A stretch of DNA of 6,585 nucleotides from Persephonella sp. (GTDB lineage Bacteria > Aquificota > Aquificia > Aquificales > Hydrogenothermaceae): NCBI GenBank assembly GCA_027058925.1, contig JALTAS010000249.1, positions 1 through 6,585 of the forward strand. The letters run 5' to 3'. Shown piece by piece: positions 1 to 6,239 of this stretch. How positions within the stretch are numbered: the stretch's first letter is position 1; each line of letters begins with the position of its first letter. The notes beneath the pieces are model-generated. The model had not been told where the DNA came from. It worked only from the letters and a program-made list of their open reading frames with translations, and made no database searches. The position numbers and the translations under genes were made by a program.

Positions 1-401
1 ATCTTATAGTATTAGAAAGGCAGCCTTTTGCTTATCTTTACTATAGAAAAAGCAGGTATGTTATTGATGACGAGGGTGTAAAACTTGATCCGGCTTATTA
101 CAAAATAAAAAAACAAAAGCTTCCGGTGTTAATATATAATGATAAAACAATTGACAAAAATAAATTAAAAAAGGTCAGATTGATTAAGGAAAGTTTCAAA
201 AATCTGCTTGATATCAGAAAGTTTTATATCTACAAAAGCCAGATCGCATGTGTTACACAGGATGGAAAGAACATTGTATTCAGTATAGAAGATCTTGATA
301 AAAGCATACATAGGGCAAAAATTTTTATCAAAAAAGAGGGAGTCAAGCAGTTCAGTTATCTGAACTTTAGTTTTGAATCAATGGTTGTAGTGAGGAGATA
401 A
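1..401 (+). CDS. ftsQ: Cell division protein FtsQ, C-terminal part (5' end outside window)
   Basis: The reading frame is open from the left edge (first full codon at 3) to TAA at 399-401, giving the last 132 residues. FtsQ is a bitopic inner-membrane protein whose periplasmic POTRA and beta domains scaffold the divisome (FtsB/FtsL). Visible here are the POTRA-to-beta junction (VLERQPFAYLYY, then YVIDDEGVKL, matching the family pattern of a hydrophobic strand, ERxPxA, and a V-D-x-x-G-V turn), an LP-V-L strand, and a final strand YLNFSFESMVVVRR, resembling the usual terminal 'DLRF...VVVR' strand. The cytoplasmic tail, membrane helix and most of the POTRA domain lie upstream. The stop is 2 nt before the ftsA ATG, so the two genes are very likely co-transcribed and translationally coupled. 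FtsQ diverges strongly in sequence, so the call rests on the strand pattern plus position before ftsA. An internal GTG at 126 is not the true start, because the frame continues upstream with family-like sequence. Confidence 0.85.
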   Translation, partial: LIVLERQPFAYLYYRKSRYVIDDEGVKLDPAYYKIKKQKLPVLIYNDKTIDKNKLKKVRLIKESFKNLLDIRKFYIYKSQIACVTQDGKNIVFSIEDLDKSIHRAKIFIKKEGVKQFSYLNFSFESMVVVRR

Positions 402-403
402 AG

Positions 404-1648
404 ATGGGGAAAGAAAATGTGATTGTTGCTTTGGACATTGGAACATCAAAAATAACAACATTAATAGGTGATGTTGATGAATCGGGGTTACTCCATATAG
501 TAGGATTTGGCGAGGCGGTATCAAAAGGTATAGAAAAAGGGATCGTTGTTAAGCCAAATGATGTTATATCAGCAATAAGAAAATCTGTTGATGAAGCCGA
601 AAATATTGCAGGATCAAAGATAAGCGGGGTGATAGCAAATGTAAGTGGGTACCATATCGAGTGCAGGAATGATACAGAAAGAATAGAGTTTGACACGAAT
701 CAGAAAGTGATAACACAGATGGACATCAGCCAGCTGATAGAAAAAGTTTCCTCTAAGATACAGCCCCAAAAAGAAAATCTTGAAGTCATCCACATAATTC
801 CAAAAAAATACATACTTGATGATGAGGATGAAGTTATAGATCCGATAGGATTGGTTGCCTCAAAAATTGAGGGCAAATTTCATATTGTCCTTGACAGGAT
901 AAATGCTTACACAAACCTTAAGAAGGTTATCGAGAGTTCAGGATTGAGAGTTGTTGATTTTGTAGCAAATCCAATAGCATCTGCAACAGCCGTTTTGTTT
1001 CCTGAAGAAAAGGAGATGGGAATAGCTGTTCTTGATATAGGTGCAGGAACAACAGACATAGCTGTTTATAAAGATGGAAGCATAGAGTTTATAAAATCTC
1101 TCCCAGTTGGTGGAAATCAGGTTACTATGGATATAGCCCACAGATTTAAAGTATCTAAGGAGGAAGCAGAAAATCTTAAAATAGATTATGGAGTGGCAAT
1201 CCCTGAAGCCTCACAGGGCGACATAATTGAGGTTTACCAGAGGGGAAGCGATGAGCCGATACATATTGATCAGGCAGAACTTATTGATACAATTGAAGCA
1301 AGATTATCAGAGATATTTGAGCTTACCAAGAAAACATTAGATGAGCTTGGATATGCAGGAAAAATTAACGGTGGTATAGTTCTGACAGGAGGCGTTGCAA
1401 ACACTCCTTACATTAAAGAACTTGCAGAAAGTATTTTTAATATGGATGTTAGGGTAGGAAAACCTAAAGAGTATTCAGGGTTTAGTGACAAGCTGATGTT
1501 TCCTCAGTATTCCACATCAATAGGTATGCTTCATTTTGCAAAAAACAGAATTTCTGTAACAAACTCCCACCCAGTTCATAACTCTACAGGTTTTGATATC
1601 TTTAAGGTTGGAAGATCAATTATTGACAAAATAAAAAGTATCTTTTAA
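404..1648 (+). CDS. ftsA: Cell division protein FtsA, actin-like membrane anchor of FtsZ
   Basis: A 414-residue protein, normal length for FtsA. It is an actin-fold ATPase that polymerises on the inner face of the membrane, tethers FtsZ and recruits later divisome proteins. The phosphate-1 loop is near the N-terminus (ALDIGTSKITT, 9-19), phosphate-2 is DIGAGTTD at 211-218, and the adenosine motif is GGIVLTGG at 323-330. Between the first two lies the FtsA-specific 1C region (about 85-165), including the HIIPKKYILDD segment. The C-terminus is a short amphipathic helix (about 400-414, VGRSIIDKIKSIF) after a polar linker, the expected membrane-targeting sequence. The ATG at 404 has GAGGAGA at 392-398 just upstream and starts 2 nt after ftsQ. 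A 90-nt gap separates it from ftsZ. No missing motif or frameshift was seen. MreB or DnaK-like relatives are unlikely given the 1C region, the C-terminal helix and the ftsZ neighbour. Confidence 0.98.
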   Translation: MGKENVIVALDIGTSKITTLIGDVDESGLLHIVGFGEAVSKGIEKGIVVKPNDVISAIRKSVDEAENIAGSKISGVIANVSGYHIECRNDTERIEFDTNQKVITQMDISQLIEKVSSKIQPQKENLEVIHIIPKKYILDDEDEVIDPIGLVASKIEGKFHIVLDRINAYTNLKKVIESSGLRVVDFVANPIASATAVLFPEEKEMGIAVLDIGAGTTDIAVYKDGSIEFIKSLPVGGNQVTMDIAHRFKVSKEEAENLKIDYGVAIPEASQGDIIEVYQRGSDEPIHIDQAELIDTIEARLSEIFELTKKTLDELGYAGKINGGIVLTGGVANTPYIKELAESIFNMDVRVGKPKEYSGFSDKLMFPQYSTSIGMLHFAKNRISVTNSHPVHNSTGFDIFKVGRSIIDKIKSIF

Positions 1649-1663
1649 GCTACAGAGAAGTTT

Positions 1664-1669
1664 TATAAT
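1664..1669 (+). promoter_or_regulatory. Candidate -10 box of an ftsZ-proximal promoter
   Basis: A perfect TATAAT sits in the only sizeable gap on the + strand, 70 nt before the ftsZ ATG. The hexamer 17 nt upstream (1641-1646, TCTTTT) is a poor -35, and no extended -10 TG is present, so this may be a weak or activator-dependent promoter. If used, transcription would start near 1676 and give a leader of about 63 nt. A private ftsZ promoter between ftsA and ftsZ is common in bacteria, but use of this one is inferred. Confidence 0.4.
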
Positions 1670-1679
1670 GGGGAAATTA

Positions 1680-1695
1680 TTGATTTATCAATCAA
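1680..1695 (+). repeat. Inverted repeat in the ftsZ leader
   Basis: TTGATT-TATC-AATCAA is a perfect 6-bp inverted repeat with a 4-nt spacer. It begins just downstream of the expected start of transcription from the TATAAT at 1664-1669. It could be a protein operator or a weak leader hairpin. The arms are AT-rich and there is no T-run after it, so it is not a rho-independent terminator. Function is inferred from position only. Confidence 0.4.
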
Positions 1696-1724
1696 ATATG
1701 ATAGAAAAATATCTTCTAAATTAC

Positions 1725-1730
1725 AGGAGG
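1725..1730 (+). promoter_or_regulatory. Strong ribosome binding site of ftsZ
   Basis: AGGAGG, a full core Shine-Dalgarno, lies 8 nt before the ATG at 1739. It is the best match to the anti-SD sequence among the starts in this window. This fits the need for FtsZ in large excess over FtsA, and fixes the ftsZ start. Confidence 0.85.
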
Positions 1731-1738
1731 GTTCCATT

Positions 1739-2881
1739 ATGGAAAACTTTAATTACGACGCCGAAAACCCATCCAAGATCAAAGTTTTTGGTATAGGAGG
1801 AGGAGGAAGTAATGCCGTAGCAAGAATGTTCCATGAAGGTCTTCAAAATGTTGAGCTTTACATAGTAAATACAGACAAACAGCATCTTGAATCTCTTGAG
1901 CAGATTCCGAACAGAATTGTAATAGGGGAGAATATAACAAAGGGTCTCGGTGCTGGAGCTAAGCCCCATGTAGGAGAAGAGGCCGCAAAGGAAAGCATAG
2001 ATGCTATTAAGCAAGCGATGGAAGGAGCTGACATGGTCTTTATCGCGGCAGGGCTTGGGGGAGGAACAGGAACAGGAGCTTCTCCAGTAATAGCTCAGGC
2101 TGCAAAGGAGATGGGTATATTAACAGTTGCTGTTGTAACAAGGCCTTTTGATTTTGAAGGTCTGCAGAAGGCAAAAGTTGCAGAAGAGGGTTTGAAAAAA
2201 CTGAAAGATGTGGTTGATACATACATTGTGATCCACAACCAGAAACTTGCAACCATCGCAGGAAAAAGATTTACGTTTGGAGAGGCTTTCAAACTTGTTG
2301 ACAGCATACTTTATAAAGCTGTTAGAGGAATAACAGACCTTATCCTCGTTCCGGGACTGATCAATGTTGATTTTGCAGATGTGAAAACAATAATGGAAAA
2401 TGGCGGAAAAGCCCTTATAGGTGTAGGATCTGGAAGGGGCGAAAACAAGATAGAAGAAGCTGTCATATCAGCAACAACATCTCCCCTTCTTGAAGGAACA
2501 TCTATTCAGGGTTCTAAAAGACTTCTTATAAACATTGAGGTAAGCATGGATCTTTCATACGCAGATGTTGAAGAAGCTATTGCCCAGATAAGGGAAGCCA
2601 CCCATCCTGACTCTCTCATTATATTTGGTGCATCACTAAACCCTAATGTTGAGGACGAAATAAGAATAACCGTTGTTGCAACAGATTTTGAAGGTGAAAA
2701 ACAGGAAGAAACTAAGAAAAAAAAGATTGAGAGAAGAATACCAAAAAGAACTTTACCTCCAGCTGAAAAAGAGGAGATAAAAGAAGAGCCAAAAATTCCC
2801 GGTAGCTTAATAAATGAGATAGAGTACGAGGATCTGGATATACCTGCTTATATAAGGAAAAGGAAAGGTGAGATTAATTGA
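1739..2881 (+). CDS. ftsZ: Cell division protein FtsZ, tubulin-like GTPase
   Basis: A 380-residue protein. FtsZ binds and hydrolyses GTP, assembles head-to-tail into the cytokinetic Z ring and is held to the membrane by FtsA. The N-terminal GTP-binding domain (about 12-180) has GIGGGGSNAV at 18-27 and the tubulin signature GGGTGTG at 107-113. The T7 catalytic loop NVDFAD at 209-214 supplies the acidic residues D211 and D214 that act on the GTP of the next subunit. The C-terminal domain runs to about 317. A short, highly charged Lys/Glu linker (about 318-362) follows, then the conserved C-terminal peptide DLDIPAYIRKR (366-376 region), the docking site for FtsA, and a short basic tail. The linker contains an A8 run at 2717-2724. 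The stop codon TGA at 2879-2881 overlaps the pgsA start. All key residues are present. Confidence 0.99.
   Translation: MENFNYDAENPSKIKVFGIGGGGSNAVARMFHEGLQNVELYIVNTDKQHLESLEQIPNRIVIGENITKGLGAGAKPHVGEEAAKESIDAIKQAMEGADMVFIAAGLGGGTGTGASPVIAQAAKEMGILTVAVVTRPFDFEGLQKAKVAEEGLKKLKDVVDTYIVIHNQKLATIAGKRFTFGEAFKLVDSILYKAVRGITDLILVPGLINVDFADVKTIMENGGKALIGVGSGRGENKIEEAVISATTSPLLEGTSIQGSKRLLINIEVSMDLSYADVEEAIAQIREATHPDSLIIFGASLNPNVEDEIRITVVATDFEGEKQEETKKKKIERRIPKRTLPPAEKEEIKEEPKIPGSLINEIEYEDLDIPAYIRKRKGEIN
2864..2872 (+). promoter_or_regulatory. Ribosome binding site deciding the pgsA TTG start
   Basis: AAAGGTGAG inside the 3' end of ftsZ lies 5 nt before the TTG at 2878. It matches the GGTGA part of the anti-SD complement and supports the non-ATG start. 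Being inside ftsZ, its use probably depends on ribosomes terminating ftsZ translation at the overlapping TGA. Confidence 0.6.
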
Positions 2882-3444
2882 GTGTAGAGCTGCACAACTC
2901 TAAATCAGATGGGGTTTTTAAAAATTTGCAGCTTATAAGCCTCGCAAACCTTCTTACAATCTCAAGGCTGATCATAACCCCTTTTCTTATATACACAATA
3001 CTGAAAGATTACCACCTGATATCCGGAATCCTTGTTACAGCAGCTGTCATATCAGACTGGCTTGACGGTATAATAGCAAGAAAAACAAATGATGTAACAA
3101 AACATGGGGAACTTCTTGATCCTGCAGTTGACAAGATCTTCACCATATCTGTTCTTGTTGCCTTTGTTGAAAAACATCTGATATCCACATTTGTTGTTTT
3201 TCTCATAGTTTTGAGAGAGATGATAATAACATGGTTCAGAAGCGTTATGGTAAACAGAGGTATAGTTGTTCCCGCCTCTTTTTACGGAAAGCTCAAGACA
3301 ACATTCCAGCTTATGGCTATTTTTCTGTTGTCAATAAACATAATCGGGGCAGGTGTGATTCTACTCTGGCTTTCAATTATAATAGCCTACTACTCTGCAT
3401 TTGATTACCTTAAACTGTTTATAAAAAGGAAGGCCTGGGAATAA
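2878..3444 (+). CDS. pgsA: CDP-diacylglycerol--glycerol-3-phosphate 3-phosphatidyltransferase (PGP synthase)
   Basis: A 188-residue integral membrane enzyme, typical length. It condenses CDP-diacylglycerol with glycerol-3-phosphate to phosphatidylglycerol phosphate plus CMP, the committed step to phosphatidylglycerol and cardiolipin. The CDP-alcohol phosphotransferase signature is complete: D60, D63-G64, A67-R68, G77, D81, D85 in the DxxDGxxARx8Gx3Dx3D spacing. The metal-binding aspartates and the last, catalytic aspartate are therefore intact. GKLKTTFQ (137-144) is the PgsA-type motif that separates it from other family members. NLLTISRLIITPF (24-36) is the usual start of the first helix, preceded by a polar extension of about 20 residues. 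Hydrophobic segments lie near 29-43, 48-60, 87-113 and 145-175. TTG at 2878 overlaps the ftsZ stop by 4 nt (TTGA) and has a good upstream SD. No in-frame ATG offers a better start. It is 1 nt from plsY. Confidence 0.95.
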   Translation: MSVELHNSKSDGVFKNLQLISLANLLTISRLIITPFLIYTILKDYHLISGILVTAAVISDWLDGIIARKTNDVTKHGELLDPAVDKIFTISVLVAFVEKHLISTFVVFLIVLREMIITWFRSVMVNRGIVVPASFYGKLKTTFQLMAIFLLSINIIGAGVILLWLSIIIAYYSAFDYLKLFIKRKAWE

Positions 3445-3445
3445 G

Positions 3446-4024
3446 ATGGAATTACTTTTTATTCTTTCAACATATCTAATCGCATCTATACCTTTTGGCT
3501 TTATAGTTGGAAAACTGTCAGGAAAGGATATAACAAAAGAAGGGAGCGGAAACATAGGTGCTACTAATGTAGTTAGAACCATAGGAAAAAAAGCCGGAAT
3601 TTTTGTATTACTGCTTGATGCTCTGAAGGGTTTTATTCCTGTTTATCTTTCAAAGTTTTATTTTGAGGATGTATTTGTTGCGGTTGTGGCTGTCGTTGCC
3701 GTTATTGGCCACTGTTACTCTATTTTTATGAAATTTAAAGGAGGAAAAGGTGTTGCAACAGGTTTAGGTGTTCTTATCGCCCTTTCCCCAAAAGTTGCCC
3801 TTATAGTGATAACATTATGGCTTGGAATATTTCTTGCCACCGGGTATGTATCACTTGCATCAGTAATTTCGGCATTTATGTCGTGGATAATGATGAACTA
3901 TATTGAGGCAAACTACTACTTTACTATAGCGGCTTTAATATCATCAGTAATAATTGTTTACAAGCATTCATCAAATATTGAAAGGCTGATAAAAGGAACA
4001 GAAAACCGGTTTATTTACAAATAA
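3446..4024 (+). CDS. plsY: Glycerol-3-phosphate acyltransferase PlsY (acyl-phosphate dependent)
   Basis: A 192-residue multi-pass membrane protein. PlsY transfers the acyl group from acyl-phosphate (made by PlsX, not in this window) to sn-glycerol-3-phosphate, giving lysophosphatidic acid, the first step of bacterial phospholipid synthesis. All three family motifs are present. Motif 1 is GSGNIGATN at 33-41, motif 2 runs from G88-H89 to FKGGKGVATG (97-106), and motif 3 is KHSSNIERLIKGTENR at 173-188. Hydrophobic helices lie near 3-22, 50-68, 75-91, 104-114, 117-133, 135-150 and 157-172, consistent with the seven-helix PlsY fold. The ATG is 1 nt after the pgsA stop with GGGA at 3437-3440 upstream. 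The TAA is 1 nt from the stop of the convergent rel gene, so there is no conventional terminator space. It probably shares one transcript with ftsZ and pgsA. Confidence 0.97.
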   Translation: MELLFILSTYLIASIPFGFIVGKLSGKDITKEGSGNIGATNVVRTIGKKAGIFVLLLDALKGFIPVYLSKFYFEDVFVAVVAVVAVIGHCYSIFMKFKGGKGVATGLGVLIALSPKVALIVITLWLGIFLATGYVSLASVISAFMSWIMMNYIEANYYFTIAALISSVIIVYKHSSNIERLIKGTENRFIYK

Positions 4025-4035
4025 ATCACTTATTT
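4010..4035. terminator. Possible weak bidirectional AT-rich terminator at the plsY/rel junction
   Basis: Two overlapping dyads cover the converging stop codons: TTTATTT-AC-AAATAAA (4010-4025) and AAATAA-ATCAC-TTATTT (4019-4035), the second running into a T5 tract on the + strand. The stems contain only A-T pairs, so they would be unstable, especially in a thermophile. I list this as the only terminator-like structure at the junction, with low confidence. Real termination may be Rho-dependent or lie within the opposing genes. Confidence 0.25.
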
Positions 4036-6179
4036 TTGCACATCCTTGATACTGATTCCACATCTTTTACGGATGAAATAAGCTTAATAACTTTTTTTAG
4101 GTGATTTAAATTTTTCACTGATATTTTCATGTCTATAACAGCTTTTCCATCTCTCCTTGTTCTAATATTTGCCCCTGATATGTTAGTTTTTGTTGAGGCA
4201 ATAGCAGAGGACACCTCAGCAAGAAGACCCGGTTTATCTTTTGTAATTATCCTAAGGTATGCAGGATAAACAGAATTTAAATTGTCAGTGTTCCAGATCG
4301 CGTTTATACCTCTTTCCGGTTCTGTTTCAAGTATTTTCTGGACATTTTGACAGTTTTTATGGTGTATTGAGATACCTTTTCCTTTAACAATAATTCCGAT
4401 TATCTCATCTCCAGGAATGGGACAGCAGCATTTGGCTATTGTTGAAAGCAGATTTGAAACACCGTCAACCTCAATCACAAGATCCTTATCTGTGATAGAT
4501 CTATCAGAACTCTGAGATTTTGATTTTACCGTATCACCCCTTAAAAATCTCAAAACTTTATTAGGGGAGATCTTGCCCTCACCTACAGCAACAATAAAAT
4601 CATCAAATGTTTTATAGCTGAACCTCTCAAGAAGCTTTTTCTTTTCCTCTTCAGATAACTCTGATGTTTTTTTCTCAATTTTTCTGATAAATTTATCAAG
4701 AAGTCTTTCACCAAATTTAAGAAGTCTTTTTCTCTCAAGTTTTGATAAATACTGCCTGATATTTGTTTTTGCCTTTGACGTCACCACAAAATTAAGCCAG
4801 TCTCTGCTGGGCTTGTGGTATTTTGCTGTTATTATCTCAACAACATCTCCATTTTTAAGCCTTGTATCAAGAGGAACAAGCTTACCATTAACCTTTGCAC
4901 CAGATGTTTTATGACCTACCTGTGTATGAATTGCATAGGCAAAATCAACTGGGGTTGCACCAAATGGAAGTTTTATAAGATCTCCTTTAGGTGTAAAAAC
5001 AAATATCTCTTCATTTGATAAATCCCCTTTAACAGATGATATAAGCTCTTTAGAGCTATTTTCTTTTATTGATTCAAGTATATTTCTCAGCCAGGCAAAT
5101 GAGTTAAGATCCTTTTCCGAAAGGTATTTTCCACCTTTATACCTCCAGTGTGCAGCAATACCTTCTTCAGCTATTTTATGCATCTTTTTTGTTTTGATCT
5201 GTATCTCAACAAATTTTCCTCCAGATCCAACAACAGTAGTGTGAAGAGCCTGATACATATTTGATTTTGGAAGGGATATATAATCTTTAAATCTTCCTGG
5301 AACCGGAGACCATATTGAGTGTATCAGCCCGAGAGTAAGATAACAGTCCTTTACAGAATCAACTATTATCCTGATGCCGTAAATGTCGTATACATCACTC
5401 AGGCTTATTCCTTTTCTTAAAGTTTTTTCATATATGCTGTAGATATGCTTTGTTCTGTACTGTATCTGAGCTTTAATTTTATGATTTTTGAGAACCTCCT
5501 CAATCTTTGGAACTATTTCCTCTTTCAAAAATTTTTCCTGTTTATTTTTTGACTCTGCTATATAGGTTGTGATCTTTTTATAAGCTTCTGGATTTGTATA
5601 CATAAAAGATCTGTCCTCAAGCTCACTCTTTATTTTCCAGAGTCCAAGTCTCGCCGCAAGCGGAGCATAAATATCAAGGGTTTCTTTTGCTATTCTCCTT
5701 CTTTTTTCTTCCGGAAGGGGATCAAGAGTTCTGATGTTATGAAGTCTATCTGCAAGTTTAACAAGAATAACCCTTATATCTTCAGCCATTGAGACTATCA
5801 TTTTTCTGAAGTTTTCAGCTTCGGCCTCCTCTTTGCTCTGGAAGTTGTATTTACCTATTTTTGTAACACCGTCCACTATTTTTGCAACAGTTTTTCCAAA
5901 CCTTTCCTCAACCTCATCAAGAGTTGTTTCTGTATCCTCAACAACATCATGAAGGAGTGCAGCTATAATTGATATTTTGTCTAATTTAAGATCTGCAAGG
6001 GTTTTTGCTGCCTCAATAGGATGAATATAGTAAGGTTCACCTGATTTCCTTAACTGTCCTTCATGCTTTTTTATAACAAATTCAACAGCCTGTTTAATCT
6101 GCTGAATATCTTCTTCCTTCAGATAACCAACCTTCTTTATAAGTTCATCAGATGGTTGTTTCTCAATAGTTTTTATCAT
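4026..6179 (-). CDS. rel: Bifunctional (p)ppGpp synthetase/hydrolase (Rel/SpoT family)
   Basis: A 717-residue long-form RSH protein that makes (p)ppGpp from ATP and GDP/GTP and hydrolyses it, controlling the stringent response. Residues from ATG 6179: an N-terminal HD hydrolase with H53, H77-D78, E81-D82 and D144 in KLADRLHN, all intact. The synthetase domain (about 235-350) has YRTKHIYSIYEK, YDIYGIRII (264-272) and GRFKDYI (295-301), then Y309-Q310 and H313. RFKD is the form in bifunctional Rel/SpoT enzymes, not the acidic form of monofunctional RelA. TGS domain at about 391-452. Zinc-finger-like region with C584, C585, H606 and C610. C-terminal ACT domain at about 641-713. GTG at 6188 in the same frame would add 3 residues, but ATG 6179 is preferred because GAGTGA lies just upstream of it. 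It has its own promoter and converges on plsY. Probably the only long RSH in the cell, inferred from its bifunctional signature. Confidence 0.97.
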   Translation of the reverse strand: MIKTIEKQPSDELIKKVGYLKEEDIQQIKQAVEFVIKKHEGQLRKSGEPYYIHPIEAAKTLADLKLDKISIIAALLHDVVEDTETTLDEVEERFGKTVAKIVDGVTKIGKYNFQSKEEAEAENFRKMIVSMAEDIRVILVKLADRLHNIRTLDPLPEEKRRRIAKETLDIYAPLAARLGLWKIKSELEDRSFMYTNPEAYKKITTYIAESKNKQEKFLKEEIVPKIEEVLKNHKIKAQIQYRTKHIYSIYEKTLRKGISLSDVYDIYGIRIIVDSVKDCYLTLGLIHSIWSPVPGRFKDYISLPKSNMYQALHTTVVGSGGKFVEIQIKTKKMHKIAEEGIAAHWRYKGGKYLSEKDLNSFAWLRNILESIKENSSKELISSVKGDLSNEEIFVFTPKGDLIKLPFGATPVDFAYAIHTQVGHKTSGAKVNGKLVPLDTRLKNGDVVEIITAKYHKPSRDWLNFVVTSKAKTNIRQYLSKLERKRLLKFGERLLDKFIRKIEKKTSELSEEEKKKLLERFSYKTFDDFIVAVGEGKISPNKVLRFLRGDTVKSKSQSSDRSITDKDLVIEVDGVSNLLSTIAKCCCPIPGDEIIGIIVKGKGISIHHKNCQNVQKILETEPERGINAIWNTDNLNSVYPAYLRIITKDKPGLLAEVSSAIASTKTNISGANIRTRRDGKAVIDMKISVKNLNHLKKVIKLISSVKDVESVSRMCKNK

Positions 6180-6194
6180 TATAATCACTCAAAC

Positions 6195-6207
6195 AGTATT
6201 AATTACT
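6195..6207 (-). repeat. Small dyad around the predicted rel transcription start
   Basis: AGTA-TTAAT-TACT forms a 4-bp inverted repeat with a nearly symmetric core. It lies immediately downstream of the rel -10 box and spans the expected start of transcription (about 6202). It is a candidate operator or simply AT-rich sequence. It is too short to assign a regulator. Confidence 0.25.
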
Positions 6208-6208
6208 A

Positions 6209-6236
6209 ATAATATGGATTAAACTTTTTATTTCAA
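6209..6236 (-). promoter_or_regulatory. Sigma-70-type promoter of rel
   Basis: On the minus strand TTGAAA (6236-6231) is followed after 16 nt by TATTAT (6214-6209), each one mismatch from the TTGACA/TATAAT consensus. The start of transcription would fall near 6202, giving a leader of about 22 nt before the ATG at 6179. The promoter starts 3 nt beyond the stop codon of the upstream gene and fills most of the 60-nt gap, so rel can be expressed independently of the small gene before it. Confidence 0.65.
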
Positions 6237-6239
6237 GGG

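Noticed and set aside
135..140. TATAAT inside ftsQ
   Set aside because: No -35-like hexamer at 16-18 nt upstream and no gene start a suitable distance downstream other than the continuing ftsQ frame.
367..1141. Minus-strand open frames opposite ftsQ/ftsA (367-696 and 938-1141)
   Set aside because: They lie wholly or mostly within ftsA on the opposite strand, have low-complexity composition (Ser/Ile/Pro or Tyr/Cys-rich), no RBS context, and the ftsA frame has all its motifs.
1157..1164. Internal SD-like AAGGAGGA in ftsA
   Set aside because: It encodes Lys-Glu-Glu and has no start codon at a usable distance downstream.
1623..1628. Perfect TTGACA (-35 like) in the last codons of ftsA
   Set aside because: The TATAAT at 1664 is 35 nt away, too far to pair. 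The hexamer at proper spacing (1646-1651, TAAGCT) matches only 3 of 6 positions. It encodes Ile-Asp-Lys of the FtsA C-terminal helix.
1656..1670. 15-nt direct repeat agaagttttataatg, also at 6556-6570
   Set aside because: The second copy is the antisense of codons for IIKLL in the partial gene at the right edge. A single AT-rich 15-mer match in 6.6 kb can occur by chance and there is no flanking similarity.
1721..2307. Minus-strand frames opposite the start of ftsZ (1721-2014, 2040-2252, 2095-2307)
   Set aside because: Shadows of ftsZ codon usage; no recognisable domain, and they overlap one another.
3009..3582. Minus-strand frames opposite pgsA and plsY (3009-3206, 3373-3582)
   Set aside because: Antisense to complete, motif-verified genes; the second crosses the pgsA/plsY junction and shows no protein-like features.
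4815..5018. Plus-strand frame inside rel
   Set aside because: Lys/Cys/Asn-rich shadow of the TGS-domain coding region; no RBS or domain.
6180..6188. GTG at 6188 as the rel start
   Set aside because: It lacks an SD at proper spacing, whereas the ATG at 6179 has GAGTGA upstream; the three extra residues carry no conserved sequence.
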